Part shown: positions 28,480 through 36,150 of the stretch, one piece after another | Position numbering within the stretch: position 1 is the stretch's first letter | How the letters are laid out: each line of letters opens with the position of its first letter | Assembly: GCA_944376655.1 (NCBI GenBank) | Contig: CALWDJ010000005.1 | Span: 1-64,000, forward strand | Length of the DNA: 64,000 nt | Reading direction: 5' to 3' | From: an uncultured Clostridia bacterium | GTDB taxonomy: Bacteria > Bacillota > Clostridia > Oscillospirales > Acutalibacteraceae | Notes under the pieces: model-generated | What the model was told of the DNA's origin: nothing | Databases searched by the model: none | What the model saw: the letters and a program-made list of their open reading frames with translations, nothing else | Translations under genes and position numbers: made by a program

Positions 28480-29528
28480 TAAATGAGGCGGCGTTTAAAA
28501 GCCGGATTAAAACCGGAAGTTTACCGAATGTTTGCGTAATGTTCGGGGAAGACGCTTACCTTAAGGATATGTATACTGAAAAATTGAGCAGGATGACCGC
28601 CGGAAAAGACGATGTATTCAATTATCAGAGCTTTGAGAACGGCTGTAATCTTCAGGCGGTGTATGACTCCGTGACTCAGATGCCGGTGATGTCGGATAAA
28701 AAATATGTTATTTTAAACGATTATAATTTTGAGAAATGCTCAAAATCGGATTTTGACCGGCTTTGCGAAATCATTGAAAATGTTGACCCGGACTGCGTTT
28801 TTGTACTGAGATTTGATATTGTCGAAATCGACGCCAAAAAAAGCGCGAGATTCAAAAAACTGATGTCTGTATCCGAAAAAAACGGCGGCGTAACGGTACA
28901 GCTTGATCACAGGAGCGCCTCAGAGCTTGTGAAAATGCTTACCGACGGGGCGAAAAAACGCGGCTGTGTTATGAGCCCGTCTGCCGCGCGGCTTTTGATT
29001 GAGACGTCGGGAGAGGATATAAATACTCTTGCGTCAGAACTTGAAAAGCTCTGCTTTTACGCTCACGGATCGGAAATAATCGAAAAGCATATAGAAAATG
29101 TGGCTGTTAAGACAGTTGAGGCGTCTGTATACGAGCTTTCCTCTTTTATATTCTCCCGCCGTACCGGAGAGGCGCTGCGGGTGCTGGACGATCTGTTTTT
29201 CATGCATATTAAGCCGGTCTTTATTTATAACGCTATATCGTCGCCTTATGTGGATATGTACAGGCTTTACGCCTTTAAAAAAAGCGGTCTCGGACGCGCC
29301 GATGTCGCGAAGACGTTTAACTACGGCAGGAAGGATTTTCTTGTTGACCGCGCGGCGAAGAATCTTCAGAGCTTTGATTTCAAAAAGCTCTCGTTGAGCT
29401 TCAGGGCTTTGCTGGAAGCGGACGGCGCGCTTAAAACCTCGGGGTCGGACGCCCGCACGGTGTTTGAACAGCTTATAGTAAAGCTCGTGTATATAATTGC
29501 GAAGGGTGAAGCAGTTGATAAGGCTTGA
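28470..29528 (+). CDS. holA: DNA polymerase III subunit delta
   Basis: HolA is the clamp-loader subunit that opens the beta sliding clamp. The 352-residue protein starts MAIINEAAFKSRIKTG and has the family features YVMFGEDAYLKDMYT-like near 22-37 and a central FVLRFD segment. The C-terminal region (LEKLCFYAHG...) matches the delta collar domain. It overlaps the comEC-like gene by 10 nt and the toprim gene by 14 nt. The comEC-holA order is conserved in many Firmicutes and supports the call. Confidence 0.85.
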   Translation: MAIINEAAFKSRIKTGSLPNVCVMFGEDAYLKDMYTEKLSRMTAGKDDVFNYQSFENGCNLQAVYDSVTQMPVMSDKKYVILNDYNFEKCSKSDFDRLCEIIENVDPDCVFVLRFDIVEIDAKKSARFKKLMSVSEKNGGVTVQLDHRSASELVKMLTDGAKKRGCVMSPSAARLLIETSGEDINTLASELEKLCFYAHGSEIIEKHIENVAVKTVEASVYELSSFIFSRRTGEALRVLDDLFFMHIKPVFIYNAISSPYVDMYRLYAFKKSGLGRADVAKTFNYGRKDFLVDRAAKNLQSFDFKKLSLSFRALLEADGALKTSGSDARTVFEQLIVKLVYIIAKGEAVDKA

Positions 29529-30117
29529 CAGACCGGTTATAGTGGAGGGAAAATACGATAAGATAACCCTTGAAAACGTAATCGACGCCCTTATAATTCC
29601 GACAAACGGATTTTCGGTTTTTAAGGACAGGGAAAAGCGCGAGATGATAAGGCTTCTCGCAAAAGAAAAGGGTATTATCGTTATGACCGATTCCGATTCC
29701 GCGGGAGCGGTGATACGCTCATATATCAAAAAAATAGCCGGAGACGCCGACATAATAAACGTCTATGTGCCTGAGCTTAAGGGAAAGGAAAAAAGAAAGG
29801 CAAAGCCCTCAAAGGAAGGAACTCTGGGCGTAGAGGGAATGAGCGCCGGTGTTATTGTGAGCGCGCTTGAGCGTTCGGGCGTTTTTTCGGAAAAAAGCGT
29901 CAGTACTACACGGAAAATAACTAAAACCGATATGTTTGTTTACGGTCTGTCGGGCGGCGATAACAGCGCCGGAGCGAGAAGGGATTTTCTTGAATTTCTC
30001 GGTCTGCCGCAAAAGCTCTCGCCGTCAGCAATGCTGGACGTTATGAACTGTATGTTCGGTTTTGAGGAATTCAGGAAGAAGGCGGAAGAGTGGCAAAAAA
30101 AGCGGGACAGAAAATAA
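29515..30117 (+). CDS. toprim-domain protein, RNase M5-like
   Basis: The 200-residue protein opens with a toprim domain: VIVEGKYDK (catalytic Glu) and IVMTDSDSAGAVIRS (DxD). RNase M5 (rnmV), which matures 5S rRNA, has this layout, so an M5-like role is likely; a primase-like fragment is the alternative. The frame begins at a TTG at 29497, but the TTG at 29515 with GAAGGG 8 nt upstream gives the usual start MIRLDRPVIVEGK. It overlaps holA by 14 nt and the next gene by 28 nt. Confidence 0.72.
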   Translation: MIRLDRPVIVEGKYDKITLENVIDALIIPTNGFSVFKDREKREMIRLLAKEKGIIVMTDSDSAGAVIRSYIKKIAGDADIINVYVPELKGKEKRKAKPSKEGTLGVEGMSAGVIVSALERSGVFSEKSVSTTRKITKTDMFVYGLSGGDNSAGARRDFLEFLGLPQKLSPSAMLDVMNCMFGFEEFRKKAEEWQKKRDRK

Positions 30118-31088
30118 GGATTCTTTTCGTGCTTGATATACTCAAAAGGCTGAGCGATGAGGCTCATCCCATAACAGCGGAGGATATCTGCGCCGAGCTT
30201 GAAAAGCTGGGGCTTGAAGCCGAGAGAAAAGCTATTTACGCAGATATTTCCGCGCTCGGAGAGTACGGCTTTGACATAATAAAGTCCGGCTACCCGCGCG
30301 GATTTTTTCTTGGAGCGCGTGAGTTTGAGGAGCCGGAAATATATATACTGGCGGACGCGGTGCGTACCGCGAAATTCATAAGTCCCGTGAAAACGCGCGA
30401 GCTTGTCGGAAAGCTGGATTCCTTTCTTTCGGTAAGCCGCCGGGCGCAGCGCGAGGCGAGGGTTTATTTTTCCGCTGATACGAAGTGCGAGAATGAGGAA
30501 ATTTTTTACAGCATAGATAAAATAAGCGGCGCTGTCGCTTCAGGGAAAAAAATAGAATTTGATTATGTCAGCCGCCGCCTTTCGGATGACCGCACGGCAG
30601 AAAAAGCGGTAAAGCACATGAAAATAAGTCCCTACGCGCTGGTATGGAGGGACGACCACTATTATGTGCTCGGAAATTATGAAAAATATGACAATATAAT
30701 TCATCTGCGGCTTGACCGGATACACTCAGTGGAAATAACAAAGGAAAAATCAAGGCATTTTTCCGAAGTGAGCGCATATAAAGACACCTTTGACGTTGCG
30801 GATTACACCGAAAAGCTCTTCAGTATGCACGGCGGCAGGGTTGAGGAAATAGAGCTGTTCTGCTCGGCCGATATAACAGAGCAGGTGTTTGACCGCTTCG
30901 GTGAAAGCATATTCATAAAAAATGTAAGCGAAAACGGCTTCGGCTTTTCGGTAAAGGCGGCGGTCTCTGAAGCGCTTGTTACGTGGGTGATGAATTACGG
31001 CAGCAAAATCAGGGTGATATCTCCGCAGGAGCTTGTGCAGATGGTGACGGACAGGGCAAAAGCGGTTCTCGATATGTACGGCGAATAA
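30090..31088 (+). CDS. WYL-domain transcriptional regulator
   Basis: The 332-residue protein has an N-terminal winged helix (ITAEDICAELEKLGLEAERKAIYADISALGEYGFDI) and a central WYL domain. The WYL core reads PYALVWRDDHYYVLGNYEKYDNIIHLRLDRI near 178-210, and a WCX-like C-terminal region follows. WYL domains sense nucleic acid fragments or small ligands in several known regulators. The start is GTG 30090, 28 nt inside the toprim gene end. Last gene of the operon; I see no clear terminator after it. Confidence 0.85.
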   Translation: MAKKAGQKIRILFVLDILKRLSDEAHPITAEDICAELEKLGLEAERKAIYADISALGEYGFDIIKSGYPRGFFLGAREFEEPEIYILADAVRTAKFISPVKTRELVGKLDSFLSVSRRAQREARVYFSADTKCENEEIFYSIDKISGAVASGKKIEFDYVSRRLSDDRTAEKAVKHMKISPYALVWRDDHYYVLGNYEKYDNIIHLRLDRIHSVEITKEKSRHFSEVSAYKDTFDVADYTEKLFSMHGGRVEEIELFCSADITEQVFDRFGESIFIKNVSENGFGFSVKAAVSEALVTWVMNYGSKIRVISPQELVQMVTDRAKAVLDMYGE

Positions 31089-31091
31089 AAG

Positions 31092-31133
31092 AATTAAAAA
31101 TCATAGGTCAAAAAAATTAAAAATCATAGGTCA
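31092..31133 (+). repeat. tandem 19-bp direct repeat upstream of the DUF1846 promoter
   Basis: AATTAAAAATCATAGGTCA occurs at 31092-31110 and again, identically, at 31115-31133. The repeats are 23 bp apart start to start (about two helical turns) and end 7 nt upstream of the -35 box at 31140. This placement suits an activator binding site. The regulator is unknown. Confidence 0.7.
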
Positions 31134-31139
31134 GGACGC

Positions 31140-31168
31140 TTGCGGAAAACTGTCGGATATTGTATAAT
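31140..31168 (+). promoter_or_regulatory. promoter of the DUF1846 gene
   Basis: TTGCGG (31140-31145), a 17-nt spacer and a consensus TATAAT (31163-31168). The imperfect -35 box and the direct repeats just upstream suggest an activated promoter. Confidence 0.65.
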
Positions 31169-31203
31169 AAAAAAATATTATAATATAATGCGGAGATGTA
31201 GGA

Positions 31204-32688
31204 ATGAGAAAAATCGGGTTTGATAACGCAAAATACATAAGGCTTCAGTCGCAGAACATACGCGACAGGATAGCCATGTTCGGGGGAAAGCTCTATCTTG
31301 AATTCGGGGGCAAGCTGTTTGACGATTACCACGCTTCGCGCGTGCTTCCCGGCTTTGAGCCTGACGCCAAGGTGAAAATGCTGCTTGAGCTTAAGGACGA
31401 TGCGGAAATAGTTATCGCCATAAATGCCGACGCTATCGAGAAAAACAAGCGCCGCGGCGACCTCGGAATAACCTATGACCTCGATACACTGAGGCTTATA
31501 GATGCTTTCAGAGGAATAGGTCTCTATGTCGGAAGCGTTGTAATAACACAGTATACCGGCCAGCCGTCGGCTCAGGCGTTCGAGAAACGTCTCACGCAGC
31601 TGGGCGTAAAGGTGTACCGTCATTACCCGATAGCCGATTATCCGTCAAACATCTCCTTTATAATAAGCGATGAGGGCTTCGGCAAAAACGATTATATTGA
31701 AACCGAACGCAAGCTGGTGGTAGTAACCGCCCCGGGACCGGGCAGCGGTAAAATGGCTACCTGTCTTTCACAGCTTTACCACGAGAACAAGCGCGGCATT
31801 AAGGCAGGATACGCGAAATTTGAAACCTTCCCGATATGGAACATTCCGCTCAAGCACCCCGTAAACGTCGCTTATGAGGCGGCTACCGCCGACCTTAACG
31901 ACGTTAATATGATTGACCCGTTCCATTTGGAGGCATACGGGAAAACCACTGTTAATTACAACAGGGATATTGAAATATTCCCCGTGTTAAACGCTATGTT
32001 TGAAGCGATTTCCGGAGAGTCGCCCTACAAGAGCCCGACCGATATGGGAGTCAATATGGCGGGCTTTGCGATATCGGATAACGACGCTGTATGCGAGGCG
32101 GCAAAGCAGGAGATAATCCGCAGATATTACGCCGCACTTGTAAGCGCCCGTCAGGGACTCGGTGAGCAGAACGACGCTCATAAAATAGAGCTTCTCATGA
32201 ATCAGGTCGGTATTTCCACGTCCGACCGTCCTGTTGCCGCAGCCGCCCTTAAAAAGGCGGAGGAGACAGGCGCGCCCGCTACCGCCATTGAGCTGGACAA
32301 CGGCACTGTCATAACCGGAAAAACCTCGAGCCTGCTCGGCGCATCTTCGGCAATGCTGCTCAACAGCCTTAAGGTTCTTGCCGGAATACCAGATGATATA
32401 AACCTTATTTCTCCCACTGTAATAGAGCCGATACAGAAGCTGAAAACGGGGATAATGGGCAACCATAACCCGAGGCTTCATACCGATGAGATACTGATAG
32501 CGCTTTCAATATGCGCCGTTACGAGCGATGTCGCCAAAATGGCGCTTGAGCAGGTCAAGAACCTCAGAGGGCTTGAGGCGCATTCGACTGTTATTCTGTC
32601 ACGCGTGGACGAGCAGGTGTTCAGAAAGCTCGGGGTAAATCTTACCTGCGAGCCGAAATATCAGACCAAAAAGCTGTATCATAACTGA
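31204..32688 (+). CDS. DUF1846 (UPF0371) family protein
   Basis: The 494-residue protein opens MRKIGFDNAKYIRLQSQNIR, characteristic of the widely conserved DUF1846 family of Firmicutes. Its function is not established. A P-loop-like stretch APGPGSGKMATC (about 175-186) is present but lacks the usual Ser/Thr after Lys. Short AGGA-type ribosome site before the ATG. The 3' end overlaps the convergent PocR/AraC gene by 10 nt, leaving no room for a terminator between them. Confidence 0.85.
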   Translation: MRKIGFDNAKYIRLQSQNIRDRIAMFGGKLYLEFGGKLFDDYHASRVLPGFEPDAKVKMLLELKDDAEIVIAINADAIEKNKRRGDLGITYDLDTLRLIDAFRGIGLYVGSVVITQYTGQPSAQAFEKRLTQLGVKVYRHYPIADYPSNISFIISDEGFGKNDYIETERKLVVVTAPGPGSGKMATCLSQLYHENKRGIKAGYAKFETFPIWNIPLKHPVNVAYEAATADLNDVNMIDPFHLEAYGKTTVNYNRDIEIFPVLNAMFEAISGESPYKSPTDMGVNMAGFAISDNDAVCEAAKQEIIRRYYAALVSARQGLGEQNDAHKIELLMNQVGISTSDRPVAAAALKKAEETGAPATAIELDNGTVITGKTSSLLGASSAMLLNSLKVLAGIPDDINLISPTVIEPIQKLKTGIMGNHNPRLHTDEILIALSICAVTSDVAKMALEQVKNLRGLEAHSTVILSRVDEQVFRKLGVNLTCEPKYQTKKLYHN

Positions 32689-33527
32689 TTCCGGCTTTTC
32701 GGGCTTGCCGATACAATATTCCGGTATTCTGTCGGTGATGTTCCGTATTTGCGGGAAAACTGCCTTGAAAAGTAGTTCTGGTCCGAAAATCCGCAGTCTG
32801 CGGCTATCTGCTTTACCGGAATGCGGCTGTCCGAAAGCATTTTTTCGGCGCTTTTCAGCCGTACATCATTGATATAATCGGCTATTGTGACACCGTATTC
32901 GGCTTTGAAATGCTTCATCGCGGTGGAGCTGCTGCACCCGAATTTTTCCGAAAGCACCGAAAGGGAAATTTTCGAGGAAAAGTTGCGGTTTATATACTTT
33001 TTAATAAGCTCGGCGAGATCCTCGCCGCAGTAATTTATTTTACCGGTTGCCGTGATATGCTCGGCAACCATTTTCATTATATCCACATACGCTGGAATCA
33101 GTCTGCTTTCAATGGCTTTGACCGATTCCGCGCATTTTTGCGCCGTCCCGCTGTCCGGCACGGCTTCCTCAAGCCTTTTTCTTATGTATTCAAGCGTACC
33201 CGGCTCGGTATCCCTTATCTGTCCCATCATCAGAAATCCGGAAAGAATACCGAAATGATAAATCGGCGCTACTGCTTCGTACAGCCCGCAGTGACACTTG
33301 TACATATATACGTCCTCGCTTTTCCGGACTCTTTCAAATGCCTTGCGGTCGGTTTGCAGGCATTTGTTTTTTATTCCGTCGGATAGCTGCATTTTCCTGC
33401 AGAAATCGGAAAGTACCGGAGGGTATGCGTATATCTCGTTGCATTCAAGGTCGTGAATTGACACTCTGAAGCCTGAAATGTTGTAAAATTCTTTAAGTAT
33501 CGATATTATTTCCGCCGTGTCTCTCAC
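32679..33527 (-). CDS. AraC-family regulator with PocR sensory domain
   Basis: A 282-residue regulator. The N-terminal PocR domain (about 1-150) has the typical Cys/His-bearing segments FCRKMQ, KCLQTDRKAFE and YKCHCGLYEAVAPI. The C-terminal AraC double helix-turn-helix (about 180-280) includes LSEKFGCSSSTAMKHFKAEYG and IKQIAADCGFSDQNYFSRQFSRKYGTSPTEYR. The GTG at 33527 has AAGGTG 7 nt upstream; the open frame to 33605 runs through the promoter and is not used. It is divergent from a NahK-like sugar kinase, so it may respond to a sugar or its metabolite. Confidence 0.83.
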   Translation of the reverse strand: MRDTAEIISILKEFYNISGFRVSIHDLECNEIYAYPPVLSDFCRKMQLSDGIKNKCLQTDRKAFERVRKSEDVYMYKCHCGLYEAVAPIYHFGILSGFLMMGQIRDTEPGTLEYIRKRLEEAVPDSGTAQKCAESVKAIESRLIPAYVDIMKMVAEHITATGKINYCGEDLAELIKKYINRNFSSKISLSVLSEKFGCSSSTAMKHFKAEYGVTIADYINDVRLKSAEKMLSDSRIPVKQIAADCGFSDQNYFSRQFSRKYGTSPTEYRNIVSASPKSRNQL

Positions 33528-33576
33528 AGTACAGCACCTTCTTGAATTTATGATATAAAATGATATTATGCTAATA

Positions 33577-33605
33577 ATAATACTATTTTTTATAGACAGC
33601 GTCAA
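33577..33605 (-). promoter_or_regulatory. promoter of the PocR/AraC regulator gene
   Basis: On the minus strand TTGACG (33600-33605), a 17-nt spacer and TATTAT (33577-33582). It overlaps the divergent kinase promoter, so binding at one can affect the other. Confidence 0.72.
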
Positions 33606-33621
33606 GAAAAAAATCTATAAT
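33593..33621 (+). promoter_or_regulatory. promoter of the NahK-like kinase gene
   Basis: TAGACA (33593-33598), a 17-nt spacer and consensus TATAAT (33616-33621). It shares bases with the divergent regulator promoter. Confidence 0.7.
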
Positions 33622-33644
33622 AATTACGAAAGTGAGTGATTGTT

Positions 33645-34748
33645 ATGGGAAAAAGAACAGCTAAGGAGCTTTCTTCGGCAGCGGAACGGTTCTGCACCGA
33701 CGGTAAAATGTACGAATGCGAGCCTTACGGCAACGGTCATATAAACGATACGTTTCTTATGAAATGCAGGAACGAAAACGGGGAAACGGTAAGCTATATA
33801 ATGCAGGCTGTCAACACAAATGTTTTCAGAGAGCCTGAAAAGCTGATGGATAATATTTACGCGGTGACCGAGTTTCTTAAAAAAAGCGAAACGGATCCGA
33901 GAAAGGTTCTGACTCTTGTAAAAACCTTATCCGGTGACAAGTGCTATTTTGATAAAAACGGAACGTGTTTCAGAGTTTACCCGTTTATTACGGATTCAAT
34001 ATGCCTTGAGCGCCCTGAGTCGGCTGATGATTTTTATGAGTGCGCCTATGCTTTCGGAAAATTTCAGCGTGACCTCGGAGGCTTCAAAGCCGATACGCTT
34101 TATGAGGTTATACCCGATTTTCACAATACGCCGAAAAGATACGAAAATTTCCTTTCTGCCGTAAAGGCGGATAAGCTCGGCAGGGCAAAGGAAGTATCTG
34201 AGGAAATAGAATTTTTAAAGGCAAGGGCGGATTTTTACGGTGTTTTGACCGAAAGCTGCAAAAAGGGACTATTGCCGCTCAGGGTTACACATAACGACAC
34301 AAAATCAAATAACGTCCTGCTTGACGCGAAGACCCGCAAGGCGCTTTGCGTAATCGACCTTGACACTATAATGCCCGGATTTTCGGTCACGGACTTCGGA
34401 GACTCAATACGCTTCGGCGCTTCAACCGCCGCCGAGGACGAAAAGGATTTAAGCAAGGTGAGCCTTGATCTTGACCTGTTCGCCGCGTATGCCGATGGAT
34501 ATCTCGCCGGTTGCGGCGGAGCGCTTGAGGACAGTGAGATAATGCTGCTGCCGGAGGGCGCTATGATGATGACGGTCGAATGCGGTATGCGTTTTCTGAC
34601 GGATTATCTTGATGGAGATACATATTTCAAAATCGCTTACAGCGACCATAATCTTGTCCGCTGCCGTACTCAGCTCAAGCTGGTAAAGGATATGGAGGAT
34701 CACCTTGAGGATATGAAAAATATCGTTAAAAAGTATTGCAGGAAGTAA
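33645..34748 (+). CDS. phosphotransferase of the APH family, similar to N-acetylhexosamine 1-kinase
   Basis: A 367-residue kinase with the catalytic loop HNDTKSNNVLLD (from about residue 216) and the metal-binding VIDLDTIMPG (D238) followed by DFGDSIRFGA. These motifs match the N-acetylhexosamine 1-kinase NahK/LnpB, which phosphorylates GlcNAc or GalNAc at C1 in the lacto-N-biose pathway. No lacto-N-biose phosphorylase, UDP-sugar enzymes or transporter are adjacent, so the substrate remains an inference. ATG 33645 is preferred over GTG 33636. A hairpin at 34993 ends its transcript beyond repeat copy B. Confidence 0.75.
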   Translation: MGKRTAKELSSAAERFCTDGKMYECEPYGNGHINDTFLMKCRNENGETVSYIMQAVNTNVFREPEKLMDNIYAVTEFLKKSETDPRKVLTLVKTLSGDKCYFDKNGTCFRVYPFITDSICLERPESADDFYECAYAFGKFQRDLGGFKADTLYEVIPDFHNTPKRYENFLSAVKADKLGRAKEVSEEIEFLKARADFYGVLTESCKKGLLPLRVTHNDTKSNNVLLDAKTRKALCVIDLDTIMPGFSVTDFGDSIRFGASTAAEDEKDLSKVSLDLDLFAAYADGYLAGCGGALEDSEIMLLPEGAMMMTVECGMRFLTDYLDGDTYFKIAYSDHNLVRCRTQLKLVKDMEDHLEDMKNIVKKYCRK

Positions 34749-34760
34749 AACAGCAATAAA

Positions 34761-34993
34761 CAGCCTGTCGATAAACCTCAAACTTGAATTTTCAGCGGCG
34801 ATCAGCCGCATTTTGTTTTTTCGGCGACAGGTGCGTCGAAAAAAACTCCTTGTAAGCGAAAACCCGCTTAATAAGCGGGTTTTCAAGGGCACAGGGGTGG
34901 TATTGGCGGGGATAGAGTGCAGTCCGAAAATCTTTGATTTTCGAGCGAACGGCATTCCCGTCCAAGAGAGTGTCGACTTTTTCGACACTCTCA
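34761..34993 (-). repeat. interspersed hairpin repeat, copy B (full length, minus strand)
   Basis: A 233-nt element. Read on the minus strand it begins TGAGAGTGTCGAAAAAG and ends TATCGACAGGCTG. It contains in order the GAGTGTCGA/TCGACACTC hairpin, the AAAATC...GATTTT palindrome, an invariant ACCACCCCTGTGCC block, the AAAACCCGCTT/AAGCGGGTTTT hairpin, the CCGACGCACCTGTCGCCG stem-loop and a GCGGC hairpin. Its left end abuts the hairpin at 34993-35021. No plausible gene lies inside. Confidence 0.88.
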
Positions 34994-35026
34994 AATCCCT
35001 GAACATCTTGTTCAGGGATTTTTGAC
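34993..35026 (+). terminator. terminator hairpin abutting repeat copy B
   Basis: AAATCCCTGAAC (34993-35004) pairs perfectly with GTTCAGGGATTT (35010-35021) and is followed by TTTGAC on the plus strand. It would stop transcription from the kinase gene. The ruvX stop codon (35012-35014, minus strand) lies inside it. Confidence 0.75.
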
Positions 35027-35437
35027 ATTTTTGCGGTATTTAAGATAATCCTCAAGTATTATTACGGCGGCTACCGCGTCGATAACGCTTTTGCGTTTTT
35101 TTCCTCTGGTATCGGTAAAATTAAGGGCAGTATGAGCAGAAACGGTTGTGCAGCGTTCGTCCCAAAGTATTATATCGGTGCCGGACGCCGCTTTTATCTG
35201 TTCTGCTATTGCGGCGCATTCTTCGGCTCTGCTGCCCGAAGAGCCGTCCATATTCTTCGGATAGCCCACTACTATAAGCTCCGCGCCGTATTCTTTTGCG
35301 TATGCGGAGATTTTCCCGACAAGGCGTCCGGTATTGTATTCGGTTATTACGGTTTTCGGAAAGGCAAAGCTCTCCAAACTGTCGGAAACGGCTATTCCTG
35401 TACGCGCCTTTCCTAAATCAACAGACATTATTATCAT
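35012..35437 (-). CDS. ruvX: Holliday junction resolvase-like protein RuvX (YqgF)
   Basis: A 141-residue YqgF-fold protein with MSVDLGKARTGIAVSD (catalytic Asp) near the start, VVGYPKNMDGSSGSRAE in the middle and WDERCTTVSAH plus DAVAAVIILEDYL near the end. YqgF proteins act as RNase H-like nucleases in rRNA 5' maturation and/or Holliday junction resolution. Its ATG overlaps the upstream phosphatase stop by 4 nt. Its last codons lie inside a hairpin next to repeat copy B. Confidence 0.9.
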   Translation of the reverse strand: MIIMSVDLGKARTGIAVSDSLESFAFPKTVITEYNTGRLVGKISAYAKEYGAELIVVGYPKNMDGSSGSRAEECAAIAEQIKAASGTDIILWDERCTTVSAHTALNFTDTRGKKRKSVIDAVAAVIILEDYLKYRKNVKNP

Positions 35438-36102
35438 TTTGCCTCACCGCTCATAAACGAGGAAAGACGGTTCCTTACCGGACGCATATTTTCCGGAAGA
35501 TGAGTGACGTCATTGTAAAAAATAAGAGTCGGCTTAAGCTCGTCGCTGAATTCAATAAGCGATACCGCCGTGTTTTCGCTCCACGGAGTAGATGAAAGCT
35601 GCGAAATATCGCCGTTTAGAAGTCTGCAAACAAGACAGCGGGTAACTCCGCCGTGAGTGGCGCAGGCTACGGTTTTTCCTTTATTTTCCTCTGCTATTTT
35701 TTTTACCGTGTTCCAGATGCGCTCGTATGCATCGCGCATTCTTTCGCCGTTCTCCGGCGCGAAATCCTCGGGGTGGTTGTCCCATGTTTCGGCAAGTCCG
35801 GGAATTGAGCTGAAGGTTTCCTTAAACGGCTTTCCTTCAACAATTCCGCCGTCAAGCTCTATAAGCCCTTTTTCGGGGATAGGCTTCATATTTCTGTCGC
35901 CGATTACCGCTTCAGCCGTTTTACGCGCCCTTATTAGCGGACTTGTGTATACCCTGTCAAGCGGAATGTCCGCGAAACGCTTTTTAAGGTATTCAAGCTG
36001 CTTCGCGCCCGTTTCGCTTATATCAAGGTCGGTAGAACCCTGAAATATTCGTTTTACATTTCCTATTGCCTCGCAGTGCCTTACAATATATATTTTTGTC
36101 AT
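35434..36102 (-). CDS. histidine phosphatase family protein (phosphoglycerate mutase-like)
   Basis: A 222-residue enzyme of the branch-1 histidine phosphatase fold. The catalytic motif is RHCEAIGN (residues 8-15; Cys replaces the usual Gly after RH), with a second Arg in SPLIRARKTA, Glu in GLIELDGGIVEGK and the second His in CATHGGVTR. Members include CobC-type phosphatases and broad-specificity phosphatases; the substrate is unknown. It is coupled to ruvX by a 4-nt overlap and has its own promoter at 36120. Confidence 0.88.
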   Translation of the reverse strand: MTKIYIVRHCEAIGNVKRIFQGSTDLDISETGAKQLEYLKKRFADIPLDRVYTSPLIRARKTAEAVIGDRNMKPIPEKGLIELDGGIVEGKPFKETFSSIPGLAETWDNHPEDFAPENGERMRDAYERIWNTVKKIAEENKGKTVACATHGGVTRCLVCRLLNGDISQLSSTPWSENTAVSLIEFSDELKPTLIFYNDVTHLPENMRPVRNRLSSFMSGEAK

Positions 36103-36119
36103 TCATATCACCGCAGATG

Positions 36120-36148
36120 ATTATACCATAAGGCTGCTTAAAAAACAA
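36120..36148 (-). promoter_or_regulatory. promoter of the phosphatase-ruvX operon
   Basis: On the minus strand TTGTTT (36143-36148), a 17-nt spacer and consensus TATAAT (36120-36125). It lies between the dehydrogenase stop and the phosphatase ATG. Confidence 0.72.
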
Positions 36149-36150
36149 CC

